Below, piece after piece: positions 51,717-59,673 of a stretch of DNA of 64,000 bases (position 1 is its first letter; the number at the start of each line of letters is the position of its first letter). Where the stretch lies: positions 62,001 to 126,000 of the forward strand of contig QFQD01000006.1 in assembly GCA_003241485.1 (NCBI GenBank), given 5' to 3'. The notes under the pieces were generated by a model, which was given only the letters and a program-made list of their open reading frames with translations, ran no database searches and had not been told where the DNA came from. This DNA comes from Ancylobacter novellus (GTDB taxonomy: Bacteria > Pseudomonadota > Alphaproteobacteria > Rhizobiales > Xanthobacteraceae). Position numbers and translations under genes: made by a program.

Positions 51717-52613
51717 ATGGCGGATATCGCCCCGATTCTCCACATCGTCTCGCCGCTGCGCCACGTCTCGCCCTTCGACGTGAACATGGCGGTCGATGCC
51801 GGCTACACGACCATCCTGCCCTATTCCGGCGTGACGCTGGACGAGATGGCCGACCTCACCCAGGACATGATGTTCTCGCGCAGCCCCCAGGCGGCGCCGC
51901 GCACCGGCCTGTTCATCGGCGGCAAGGATGCCAGCCTCGCCCTCGACATGGCCGCGCGGGCGAAGAGCGTGCTGTTCCCGCCCTTCGAGATTTCGCTCTT
52001 CGTCGACCCGGCCGGCTCCTTCACCACCGCCGCCGCCATGGTCGCCGAGGTCGAGCGCAAGCTGCGCCCCACCCATCCCGACGGCATCAAGGGCCTGAAC
52101 GTGCAGGTCTATGGCGCGACGGGCGTGGTCGGCGGGATTGCCGGCGTCATCGCCGCGCAGGCGGGTGCTCAGGTGACGCTGGTCAGCCATCGCGACATCG
52201 AGGCGGTGGCCGCCAAGGCGCGCGATTTCAAGCACCGCTTCGGCGTGGATCTCGCCAGCGCCTCCGCCACCAGCGAGGAGGAGAAGCGCGCTTTGCTGCC
52301 GGGCACGCATGTGGTGCTCGCCTGCGGCCGGGCCGGCGTGGAAATCCTGTCCGGTGAGGCGCTGGCCTCGGCAAAGGACCTGGTGGTCGCCGCCGACGTC
52401 AACGCCGTGCCGCCGGCCGGCATTGCCGGCATCGACGCTCATGCCGACGGCATCCGGCTTTCCAACGGCACGCTTGGCATCGGCGCGCTCACCATCGGCC
52501 ATCTCAAATACCGCGTGCAGCACGACCTGCTGGCCCGCATGCGGGTGGCAACCCAGGCAATGACGATCGGATTTGAGGATGCCTTTGCACTCGCCCGGTC
52601 CCTCGCCGCTTAG
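51717..52613 (+). CDS. mtdB: NAD(P)-dependent methylene-H4MPT dehydrogenase
   Basis: The 298-residue enzyme oxidises methylene-H4MPT to methenyl-H4MPT, using NAD or NADP. The pattern follows MtdB: ILHIVSPLRHVSPFDVNMAVDAGY at the start, TQDMMFSRSPQAAPRTGLFIGGKD near residues 46-69, and the Rossmann nucleotide loop VYGATGVVGGIAGVIAAQAGA near 128-148. It is the oxidising entry of the formaldehyde-to-formate route together with Mch and FhcABCD. Its end overlaps the next gene by 35 bp. The distinction from MtdA rests on sequence pattern and on this neighbourhood. Confidence 0.93.
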   Translation: MADIAPILHIVSPLRHVSPFDVNMAVDAGYTTILPYSGVTLDEMADLTQDMMFSRSPQAAPRTGLFIGGKDASLALDMAARAKSVLFPPFEISLFVDPAGSFTTAAAMVAEVERKLRPTHPDGIKGLNVQVYGATGVVGGIAGVIAAQAGAQVTLVSHRDIEAVAAKARDFKHRFGVDLASASATSEEEKRALLPGTHVVLACGRAGVEILSGEALASAKDLVVAADVNAVPPAGIAGIDAHADGIRLSNGTLGIGALTIGHLKYRVQHDLLARMRVATQAMTIGFEDAFALARSLAA

Positions 52614-53742
52614 GGATGTCGCCGATGTCGTGCTGGTCGGCATCGCCGCCCGGAATCTGGCGCGCGCCGCCCGGCGCGCCGGACTGCGTGCGCTCGTGCT
52701 CGACCTGTTCTCCGACGAGGACACGCGCGAACTGGCGGTCGAGGCGATACCGCTGCGCCGCCTCGCCGGCCTGCGCCTCGACCCCGACGATCTGCACGAA
52801 CAGCTCACCGTCCATGCCGGACCGGGCGTGCCGCTCGTGCTCGGCAGTGGCTTCGAGGAGATGCCGGAAACGCTCGACCGGCTGCAAAAGGGCTTCCGGC
52901 TCCTCGGCAACGGCGCGCGCACGGTCGCCGCGCTCAAGGAGCCGGTGATGCTGGACCGCACGCTCACCGATCTCGGCATCCCGCATCCGCGCCTCTTCGC
53001 CGATGCCGCGCCGGAAGGCGTGGCGACGCTGGAGAAGCGCATCGGCGGATCGGGCGGCGAGCACGTCCGGCCCGCCCGCCGGGTGCGCGGCGAGGGCTGG
53101 TACCTGCAGGAACAGGTCGAGGGCCGCACCGTGTCGGCGCTGTTCCTCGGCAATGGCCGTGAAGCACGGCTTCTCGCCTTCTCCGAGCAATGGTGCGCCC
53201 CGACGCCGGAGGCGCCCTATCGCTATGGCGGGGCGGCGGGCCCGATCCGGCTCGCCCCCGCGATGGAGGCCGAGGTGGCGGCGGCACTGACGTCCCTCGT
53301 CGCCGCGACCGGCCTCATCGGTTTGGCCAGCGCGGACATGATCGTCGGCGCGGCGGGCTGGAGCCTCATCGAGATCAATCCGCGCCCCGGCGCCACGCTC
53401 GACGTGTTCGACCATCCGCCCCTGCCGCCGCTGCTGCGGCTGCATATCGAGGCCTGCGAAGGGCGCCTGCCCGACCTCGCCATCCTTGATCCCGCCGCGG
53501 TCGAGGCGGTGTGCGCCGCCGCCATCTTCTACGCGCCGCAGCCCTTCGAGGTCGCTCTCGACCCGCTGCCCGACTGGACCGCCGACCGACCCGCGCAGGG
53601 CACGCGCATCGAGGAAGGCGAGCCGGTCTGCACCGTGCTCGCCACCGGACACGACATCACCCACGCCCGCGAGGCTCTCGCGCGGCGCACCGACCATCTC
53701 TGGCGCGCGCTGAGCACAGCCCACCGGAAAGCCGCGGAGTAG
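52579..53742 (+). CDS. ATP-grasp protein of the H4MPT cluster (orf7-like)
   Basis: The 387-residue protein has an ATP-grasp domain: LKEPVMLDRTLTDLGIPHPRLF near residues 118-139, WYLQEQVEGRTVSALFLG, and the metal/ATP block GWSLIEINPRPGATLDVFDH near 260-279. An N-terminal Rossmann-like domain (DVVLVGIAARNLARAARRAG) precedes it. In Methylobacterium the equivalent gene near mtdB and mch is known as orf7 and is required for C1 metabolism, but its ligase reaction is unknown. The ATG at 52579 lies within mtdB, so expression is coupled. Confidence 0.82.
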   Translation: MPLHSPGPSPLRDVADVVLVGIAARNLARAARRAGLRALVLDLFSDEDTRELAVEAIPLRRLAGLRLDPDDLHEQLTVHAGPGVPLVLGSGFEEMPETLDRLQKGFRLLGNGARTVAALKEPVMLDRTLTDLGIPHPRLFADAAPEGVATLEKRIGGSGGEHVRPARRVRGEGWYLQEQVEGRTVSALFLGNGREARLLAFSEQWCAPTPEAPYRYGGAAGPIRLAPAMEAEVAAALTSLVAATGLIGLASADMIVGAAGWSLIEINPRPGATLDVFDHPPLPPLLRLHIEACEGRLPDLAILDPAAVEAVCAAAIFYAPQPFEVALDPLPDWTADRPAQGTRIEEGEPVCTVLATGHDITHAREALARRTDHLWRALSTAHRKAAE

Positions 53743-53748
53743 CCTGCC

Positions 53749-54717
53749 ATGGACCACCAATCGCGCCCTGCGCGCCCGAGCGTCTCCGCCCTCGCCGAAC
53801 CGCTCGTCGAAAGCCTCATCGAGCGCGCCGCGATCCTGCGCCTCGATGTCACCCGCAGCGCCCAGGGCGCGCGCATCGTCGACGCCGGCATCCATGCGCG
53901 CGGCGGCATCGAGGCCGGGCGGCTGATCGCCGAGATCTGCCTCGGCGGCCTCGGCACCGTCGACATCGTGCCGACCGGCCATTTCGCCCGCTGGGGCACC
54001 TCGCTCAGCGTGCGCACCGTCGATCCCGTCACCGCCTGCCTTGCCAGCCAATATGCCGGCTGGAGCCTCGCCCAGGGCGACTTCTTCGCCCTCGGTTCCG
54101 GCCCCGGCCGCGCGCTGCACGCCAAGGAGGAGCTTTATGCCGAGCTCGGCTATCGCGACCAGGCCGCGAGCGCCGTGCTGGTGCTGGAAGTGGATGCCTT
54201 CCCGCCGGAGGTTCTTGTCGACCGCATCGCCGAACTGTGCGGCGTCGCCACCGACCGGCTGACCCTCATCCTCACGCCCACGCGCAGCCTCGCCGGCACG
54301 GTGCAGGTGGTCGCGCGCGTGCTGGAAGTGGCGCTGCACAAGGCGCATGCGCTGCATTTCCCGCTGGATCGCATCGTCGACGGGCTCGCCAGCGCGCCGC
54401 TGCCCCCGCCGGCGCCGGATTTCATCACCGCCATGGGCCGCACCAATGATGCGAGCCTTTATGGCGGCGACGTGCATCTGTTCGTCGAGGGGCCGGAGGA
54501 GGAAGCCGCAGCCCTCGCCGCCGGCCTGCCGAGCTCGACCTCGCGCGACTATGGCCGCACCTTCGGCGAGATCTTCACCGCCTATAAGGGCGATTTCTAT
54601 GCCATGGACCCGATGCTGTTCAGCCCCGCCCGCGTCACCGTCACGGCGCTGTCCACCGGGCGCAGCTTCACCCATGGCGCCTTCGACGAAGCGGTGCTCG
54701 ACCGCTCCTTTGCGTGA
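53749..54717 (+). CDS. mch: Methenyl-H4MPT cyclohydrolase
   Basis: The 322-residue enzyme converts methenyl-H4MPT to formyl-H4MPT. Family features are RSAQGARIVDAGIHARGGIEAGRLIAE near residues 36-62, PVTACLASQYAGWSLAQGDFFALGSGPGRALHAKEELY near 87-124, and FITAMGRTNDASLYGGDVHLF in the C-terminal half. Length and the ACLASQYAGW block match characterised bacterial Mch. It lies 6 bp after the ATP-grasp gene and its stop overlaps the next start (GTGA). It stands between MtdB and FhcD in the pathway. Confidence 0.95.
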   Translation: MDHQSRPARPSVSALAEPLVESLIERAAILRLDVTRSAQGARIVDAGIHARGGIEAGRLIAEICLGGLGTVDIVPTGHFARWGTSLSVRTVDPVTACLASQYAGWSLAQGDFFALGSGPGRALHAKEELYAELGYRDQAASAVLVLEVDAFPPEVLVDRIAELCGVATDRLTLILTPTRSLAGTVQVVARVLEVALHKAHALHFPLDRIVDGLASAPLPPPAPDFITAMGRTNDASLYGGDVHLFVEGPEEEAAALAAGLPSSTSRDYGRTFGEIFTAYKGDFYAMDPMLFSPARVTVTALSTGRSFTHGAFDEAVLDRSFA

Positions 54718-55682
54718 GCCTTTCCATGAGCCTGCCCCGCGGCGACACGGTCGTCATCTTCACCGAGGACGCCGACTGGCACACCCGCACCCTGAAGGCC
54801 GCGATCGAACGGACGGGCCTCTCCGTCATCGTGCTCTCGCTCAATGATTGCGGTTTCGCCATCGGCGAGACGGCCCACGGGCTGAAGCTGCCGGGCTTTG
54901 GCGACACGCTGCCGGCGGCCGCCTTCGTGCGCCTCATCGCCAAGGGCACGACCGAGCAGATCACCGCGCGGCTCGGCCTGCTCCACGCCTTGCGCGAACT
55001 CGGCGTGAAGGTGATGAACGATGCGCGCGCCGTCGAGCGCTGCGTCGACAAGAGCACCACGAGCTTCCTCATCGCCCGCGCCGGCCTGCCCACCCCGCGC
55101 AGCTTCGTCGGCGAGGATCGCGCCGCCATGCAGGCGCTGGTCGACGAGGCGCCGGGCGACATGGTGCTGAAGCCGCTGTTCGGCGCGCAGGGCAAGGGCA
55201 TAAAGCGCATTCCCCCCCGCACCCAGCTGCCCGAGCCGGAAAAGGTGGGCGGCGTCTATTATCTCCAGGATTTCGTCACCCAGCCCGGCGGCGAGGGCCG
55301 CGCGGAGCTGGCCTATCAGGATTGGCGCGTCTTCGTGGTCGGCGGGCAGGTCGCCGCCGCGATGATCCGCCGCTCGCCGCGCTGGATCACCAACATCCAT
55401 CAGGGTGCCGTCGGCGAGGCCGCGCCGCTGGACGCGCAAGCGTTCGACTACGCCATACGGGCGACCGCGGCAGTCGGTGCCGACTATGCCGGCGTCGACC
55501 TGATCGAGGATGCGCGCGGCGGCTTCCAGGTGCTGGAGGTCAACTCCATGCCGGCCTGGAAGGGCCTGCAGAAGACCACGGAGGTCGATATTGCCGGCGC
55601 TCTTGCCGGCCATCTGGCAGAGGCCCTAGGCTCTGTGCGCTTCACACCCGAACCCGCCGCGCCCCTGACGCCTGCCCGATGA
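54714..55682 (+). CDS. RimK/MptN-like ATP-grasp glutamate ligase (orf5-like)
   Basis: The 322-residue protein is a RimK-family ATP-grasp ligase: LLHALRELGVKVMNDARAVERCVDKSTTSFLIARAG near residues 95-130, MVLKPLFGAQGKGIKRI near 155-171 (the ATP-binding strand and loop), and GVDLIEDARGGFQVLEVNSMPAWKGL near 265-290 with the metal ligands E and N. Archaeal relatives attach glutamate to H4MPT (MptN), and Methylobacterium orf5 has the same context. A role adding glutamate to H4MPT or methylofuran is inferred. The start may be the GTG at 54714, which overlaps the mch stop, or the ATG at 54726. Confidence 0.84.
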   Translation: MSLSMSLPRGDTVVIFTEDADWHTRTLKAAIERTGLSVIVLSLNDCGFAIGETAHGLKLPGFGDTLPAAAFVRLIAKGTTEQITARLGLLHALRELGVKVMNDARAVERCVDKSTTSFLIARAGLPTPRSFVGEDRAAMQALVDEAPGDMVLKPLFGAQGKGIKRIPPRTQLPEPEKVGGVYYLQDFVTQPGGEGRAELAYQDWRVFVVGGQVAAAMIRRSPRWITNIHQGAVGEAAPLDAQAFDYAIRATAAVGADYAGVDLIEDARGGFQVLEVNSMPAWKGLQKTTEVDIAGALAGHLAEALGSVRFTPEPAAPLTPAR

Positions 55683-56527
55683 GTCCTCCGCGCATCGCGA
55701 CCGCCTTCCGCGCCGCCTGCCGGGCGGAGCTTGACGCCCTGAAGGTGGGCAATGTCCACCGCTTCGCGGCGGGGCATGGCATGGAGGTCGCCCATTTCGA
55801 GCACGCGGCCGAGGCGGCGGCGCCCTATATCGCCGCCGCCGGCGTGCAGGTCGGCGCGCGCATCGAGGCGGCGGTCGCCGCCTCGCTCGCGGTCGCCGGG
55901 CTCAACACCAATCTCGGCATTCTCCTGCTCTGCGCGCCCTTGGCCGCCGCAGCCGAACGCGGCGGCATGGCGGGCGAGGGCTCGCTGCACGGCGCGCTGA
56001 AACTGGTGCTGGCGCGCCTCGACATGAATGACGCCGAGGCGACCTTCCGCGCCATCGCCGCCGCCAGTCCGGGCGGGCTCGGCCGCCATCCCGAGCACGA
56101 TGTGGCCGCCCCGCCGCGCATCGGCCTGATCGAAGCCATGGCGCTGGCAGCCGAGCGCGACCGCATCGCCCGGCAATATGTCACCGACTTCGCCGACGTG
56201 TTCGAGCTCGGCCTGCCAAGGCTCATCGAGCTGGCCGACGCCGAGCCGCAGGCGCGGACCGAGGCGGTGCATCTTTCCTATCTCGCGGCATTTCCCGACA
56301 GCCATATCCTGCGCAAATTCGGTGCGGTGATCGCCGAGGACGTGCGGCAGGAAGCCCGTCGCCTTGCCGCCAAGGTCGATTTCCGCGCCCCGGCCGCGCG
56401 ACGCCACCCCCCGCTTCTGGCTTTTGATGCCGCGCTCAAGGCGCGCGGTCTCAATCCCGGCACCAGCGCCGACCTCACCGTCGCCACGCTGTTCGCCGCG
56501 TTGCTGGCGGAAGAGTTCAGACCATGA
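55679..56527 (+). CDS. CitG/MdcB-like triphosphoribosyl-dephospho-CoA synthase family protein (orf17-like)
   Basis: The 282-residue all-helical protein follows the CitG/MdcB pattern: KVGNVHRFAAGHGMEVAHFEHAAEAA near residues 22-47, AGLNTNLGILLLCAPLAAAAE near 79-100, and LNPGTSADLTVATLFAALL at the end, where conserved aspartates bind nucleotide. CitG makes the prosthetic group of citrate lyase, but no citrate or malonate decarboxylase genes are present here. In Methylobacterium the corresponding orf17 belongs to the H4MPT cluster and is needed for C1 growth. A phosphoribosyl transfer in cofactor synthesis is plausible. It overlaps orf5 (ATGA) and the convergent HisA-like gene (11 bp). Confidence 0.82.
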   Translation: MSPPRIATAFRAACRAELDALKVGNVHRFAAGHGMEVAHFEHAAEAAAPYIAAAGVQVGARIEAAVAASLAVAGLNTNLGILLLCAPLAAAAERGGMAGEGSLHGALKLVLARLDMNDAEATFRAIAAASPGGLGRHPEHDVAAPPRIGLIEAMALAAERDRIARQYVTDFADVFELGLPRLIELADAEPQARTEAVHLSYLAAFPDSHILRKFGAVIAEDVRQEARRLAAKVDFRAPAARRHPPLLAFDAALKARGLNPGTSADLTVATLFAALLAEEFRP

Positions 56528-57212
56528 AGGCCTCGATGTCGCGGCGCGTGAGGCGTCCGTCGTGAAGCGCGCTGGCCAGCAGCACGCCGGCGCAGCCGAT
56601 CTCGGCCAGCCGCGCGAGGTCGTCCGCGTCGCGCACGCCGCCGGCGGCGTAGACCCGCCGGCCACCCGCCTGCGCCAGCACCGCACGCAGCTTGTCGAGA
56701 TCGGGCCCCTGCCCGGCGCCGACCCGCGCCAGCGTCATCACGATCACCTCGTCCGGCCAGGTTTCCGGCTGTTCGTGCAGCGCCGCCGGGCCGCGCGGGC
56801 CTTCCGGGCCGTGATCGAGGGAGAGCACCGCGCCACCCGTGAGCGCCGCGCGCGCCTCCTCAAAGCTCGCGACCGTCTCGCTGCCGACCACCGGCCGGCC
56901 CGGCCCCTGCTGCACGCGGCGGGCCACGGCGCGGGGGCTGGCCTCGCCGGCATCGACCCAGAGCGACAGGCCGGGATGGCGCGTCACCAGCGCCTGCATC
57001 TCGCCGTCATGCCCGCTTCCGCCGGCAATGGCGTCGAGGTCGGCGACATAGAGCGTGCGGAACGGGGCGAGCGCCAGCAGCGCGGCCGCAATGTCCGCAG
57101 GGGCCGCGCCGGCGGCCAGCGGCGTTTCGATGGGACGGTAGGCGGCGCGCTCGCCGCGCCGGGCGTGGACCACCACGCCTCCCATCAGGTCGAGGACCGG
57201 TATAAGTTCCAA
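56517..57212 (-). CDS. HisA/HisF-like TIM-barrel protein (orf9-like)
   Basis: The 231-residue protein resembles HisA: LELIPVLDLMGGVVVHARRG at the start, LYVADLDAIAGGSGHDGEM near residues 54-72, and a phosphate-binding end AAGGVRDADDLARLAEIGCAGVLLASALHDGRL. A true histidine gene is unlikely because the gene sits inside the H4MPT cluster, opposite to its neighbours, as Methylobacterium orf9 does. I choose the TTG at 57212 because GGGGAGAG (complement of 57221-57228) lies 8 nt upstream and the protein then starts at the family position. The GTG at 57251 would add 13 residues. Function unknown. Confidence 0.8.
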   Translation of the reverse strand: MELIPVLDLMGGVVVHARRGERAAYRPIETPLAAGAAPADIAAALLALAPFRTLYVADLDAIAGGSGHDGEMQALVTRHPGLSLWVDAGEASPRAVARRVQQGPGRPVVGSETVASFEEARAALTGGAVLSLDHGPEGPRGPAALHEQPETWPDEVIVMTLARVGAGQGPDLDKLRAVLAQAGGRRVYAAGGVRDADDLARLAEIGCAGVLLASALHDGRLTRRDIEAFMV

Positions 57213-57256
57213 ACTGCGCCCTCTCCCCTCGTGCCCTGCGGCAACGGACACACGTA

Positions 57257-58219
57257 ATGCGGGTCTTCGTCTGCGAAACCGTGACTGGCGGCGATTACGC
57301 CGGCAACCCCTTGCCCGAGGAGCTGATAGCCGAAGGCACGCTGATGCGCGATGCGCTTATCGGCGATCTGGAGGATCTGCCGGGCGTGCGTGTCGTCACC
57401 ACCCATGATTCACGCCTGCCCCCGCCGCCGCGAGGGGAAAGCCGCGCCATCGCGCCGGGCGAGAACCCGCACGCCATCTGGGGCGACATCGCCGCCAGCG
57501 TCCATTGCTGCTGGCCGGTGGCGCCGGAAATGGACGGCATTCTGGCCGCGCTCGCCGGGCAGCTGCGCGCCCGCAATCCGCGCGTCATCGCCTGCGACGG
57601 GGAAACGCTGCGCGCCTGCGCCAGCAAGGGGCGCACGGTGGAGATCCTTGCCGGCGCCGGCGTCCCTGTCGTGCCGACCTGGCGGCCGGCCGACGTGCCC
57701 GCCGGCACGCCCGGTCCCTTCGTCATGAAGCCCGATGACGGCGCCGGTGCGATGGATGTGCGGCTGTTCCAGCGCCTGCCCGCCCCGCCCTATCCCGAGG
57801 GCGTCGTCGCGCAGCCGCTCATCGCCGGCATTCCCGCCAGCCTGACGCTGCTGTGCCAGTCCGGTCGCACGCATGTGCTCACCGCCAACCGGCAGCATGT
57901 CGAGGTTGTCGACGGCCATTTCCAGTTTTCCGGCGTCACCGTGGGCGGGTTGGCGGTGGACGACGAACTGCGCGATCTCGCGTCCCGCATCGGTGCCGCG
58001 CTGCCGGGCCTGCACGGCATTGTCGGGGTCGACTACATCGCCACCACGGACGGTCCTGTCGTGATAGAGGTGAACCCCCGTCTCACCACCTCCTATGCCG
58101 GGCTGCGCCGGGCGCTCGGCATCAATCCGCTCGCCTTCGTCGCCGAGCTTATCCGCGACGGGGCCGTGCCGGACCTGCCGCATCTTCCTCCCGCTGTGCC
58201 CATCGAGGTGAGACTATGA
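57257..58219 (+). CDS. mfnD: ATP-grasp ligase, tyramine/tyrosine--glutamate ligase MfnD-like
   Basis: The 320-residue protein is an ATP-grasp ligase of the MfnD type: MRVFVCETVTGGDYAG at the start, NPRVIACDGETLRACASKGRTVEIL near residues 112-136, GPFVMKPDDGAGAMDVRLF near 154-172, and GVDYIATTDGPVVIEVNPRLTTSYAGLRRALG near 257-288 with the metal ligands. In archaea MfnD joins glutamate to tyramine in methanofuran. Bacterial methylofuran contains tyrosine instead, so this enzyme may act on a tyrosine-containing precursor. It overlaps mfnF (ATGA). The gene shares a 44-bp divergent start region with the HisA-like gene. Confidence 0.8.
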   Translation: MRVFVCETVTGGDYAGNPLPEELIAEGTLMRDALIGDLEDLPGVRVVTTHDSRLPPPPRGESRAIAPGENPHAIWGDIAASVHCCWPVAPEMDGILAALAGQLRARNPRVIACDGETLRACASKGRTVEILAGAGVPVVPTWRPADVPAGTPGPFVMKPDDGAGAMDVRLFQRLPAPPYPEGVVAQPLIAGIPASLTLLCQSGRTHVLTANRQHVEVVDGHFQFSGVTVGGLAVDDELRDLASRIGAALPGLHGIVGVDYIATTDGPVVIEVNPRLTTSYAGLRRALGINPLAFVAELIRDGAVPDLPHLPPAVPIEVRL

Positions 58220-59274
58220 CTTCCGACAGACTGCGCAACGTCGTGCGCCTCGGCTGGGATGTGGGCGGCGCGCATGTGAAGCTCGCCGCCTTCGGGCGCG
58301 ACGGGCGGCTCGTTGCCATGCGCATCCTGCCCTGCCCCGTGTGGAAGGGTGCGGACCACCTGCGCGACGCCATCGCCACGCTGCGCGCGGAATTCGCCCC
58401 CGATGTCGCCTCCGCCGTCACCATGACCGCCGAGGTCGCCGACCTCTGGCCGGACCGGCGGGCCGGCGTCGTCGGCACGGCGGGCATTCTCATCGAGACG
58501 CTGGGCGGCGCCCCGCTCGCTCTGTTTGCCGGTCCGGAGGGCTTCGTGCCGGCCGAGAGCGCTGCCGCCCATGCCGACAGCATCGGCTCCGCCAACTGGT
58601 ACGCGACCGCCGCCGTGCTGGCGCATCTGCTGCCCGGCGGCATCCTCGTCGACATCGGCTCGACCACCAGCGACCTGATCCCGTTCGAGGCCGGCCGCGT
58701 CACCGCACGCGGCTTCACCGATGCCGAGCGCCTGGCCAATGGTGAACTCGTCTATGCCGGCGCCGCGCGCACCCCGGTGATGGCGCTCGCCACCGACGCG
58801 CCCTTTGCCGGGCGCTGGCTGCCGCTGATGGCCGAGCATTATGCCACCAGCGCCGACATTTATCGGCTCACCGGCGACCTCACCGAGGGCGCGGACCTGC
58901 ACCCGAGCGCCGATGGCGGGCCGAAGACCGTCGAGGCCAGCGCCCGGCGGCTGCTGCGCATGGTCGGGCAGGATTTCGCCCCGCCCGTGCTGCCGGCCGC
59001 GAAAGCACTGGCGCGCTATTTCGCGGAGGAACAGCTGAACCGGCTGCGCCGCGCCTTCGATGCCGTCGCCTCCGTGCAGGAAAATGGCGTCGAGATGATC
59101 GTCGGCGCCGGTGTCGGTCGCTTCCTCGCCGCCCGGCTCGCCGAGCGCCGCGATATCGCCTATCTCGACCTCGCCAATGTGCTGACCGACGATGAAGCGC
59201 TCGCCAGCGAGGCGGCCGATTGCGCGCCCGCCGTCGCCGTCGGCCTGCTTGCCGCCGCCCTCACCGACGCCTGA
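58216..59274 (+). CDS. mfnF: MfnF-like hydantoinase/ASKHA-fold protein
   Basis: The 352-residue protein has the ASKHA fold related to hydantoinase/oxoprolinase: LGWDVGGAHVKLAAFGRDG near residues 12-30 (phosphate 1 loop), GGILVDIGSTTSDLIPFEAG near 141-160 (phosphate 2), and NGVEMIVGAGVGRFLA near the end. Archaeal MfnF couples the aminomethylfuran unit to gamma-glutamyl-tyramine by phosphate displacement. Together with mfnE, mfnB and mfnD this gives a nearly complete methylofuran pathway. It overlaps mfnD and lies 12 bp ahead of folB. Confidence 0.8.
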   Translation: MTSDRLRNVVRLGWDVGGAHVKLAAFGRDGRLVAMRILPCPVWKGADHLRDAIATLRAEFAPDVASAVTMTAEVADLWPDRRAGVVGTAGILIETLGGAPLALFAGPEGFVPAESAAAHADSIGSANWYATAAVLAHLLPGGILVDIGSTTSDLIPFEAGRVTARGFTDAERLANGELVYAGAARTPVMALATDAPFAGRWLPLMAEHYATSADIYRLTGDLTEGADLHPSADGGPKTVEASARRLLRMVGQDFAPPVLPAAKALARYFAEEQLNRLRRAFDAVASVQENGVEMIVGAGVGRFLAARLAERRDIAYLDLANVLTDDEALASEAADCAPAVAVGLLAAALTDA

Positions 59275-59286
59275 CCAGGAAACGCC

Positions 59287-59673
59287 ATGTCCGACCGCAT
59301 TTTCCTCCGGGGTATCGAACTGCACGCCCATCACGGCCTGTTCGAGGAAGAGGCGCGGCTGGGCCAGCGCTTCATTGTCGATATCGACTGGTGGCTCGAC
59401 ACCGCGCCCGCCGCCGCCCACGACAATTACGATGAGACCGTCGGCTACGAGAAGGTTTTCGCCATCGTGCACGAAGTCTCCTCCGGGCACCGCTTCCACA
59501 TTCTCGAAGCCCTCGCCGAGGCCATCGCGGGCACCGTGCTGGCGCGCTATGGGCGGGTGGAGAAGGTGCGGGTGGAAATCCACAAGCCCTCCGCCCCCAT
59601 CGCCGGCATCTTCCGCGACGCCGGCGTCGAGATCACCCGCCTGCGCGGAGCGATCAGCGCCGCCGGCGTATAG
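59287..59673 (+). CDS. folB: Dihydroneopterin aldolase
   Basis: The 128-residue protein has the FolB pattern: IFLRGIELHAHHGLFEEEARLGQRFIVD near residues 5-32, the ETVGYEKVFAIVHE tyrosine block near 51-64, and VEIHKPSAPIAGIFRDAGVEI near 98-118, whose lysine is catalytic. It cleaves dihydroneopterin to hydroxymethyl-dihydropterin, shared by folate and methanopterin synthesis. Its location at the end of the mfn operon suggests a copy dedicated to H4MPT. The last 20 bp overlap the convergent acyltransferase gene. Confidence 0.9.
   Translation: MSDRIFLRGIELHAHHGLFEEEARLGQRFIVDIDWWLDTAPAAAHDNYDETVGYEKVFAIVHEVSSGHRFHILEALAEAIAGTVLARYGRVEKVRVEIHKPSAPIAGIFRDAGVEITRLRGAISAAGV

Noticed and set aside
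52504..54675. Minus-strand open frame of 723 codons opposite the mtdB-mch genes
   Set aside because: Composition is typical of antisense third-position GC bias, with no motif; the plus-strand genes are clear family members.
56517..57212. Histidine biosynthesis gene hisA
   Set aside because: No other his gene is nearby, and the HisA-like sequence lies within the H4MPT cluster as known in methylotrophs.
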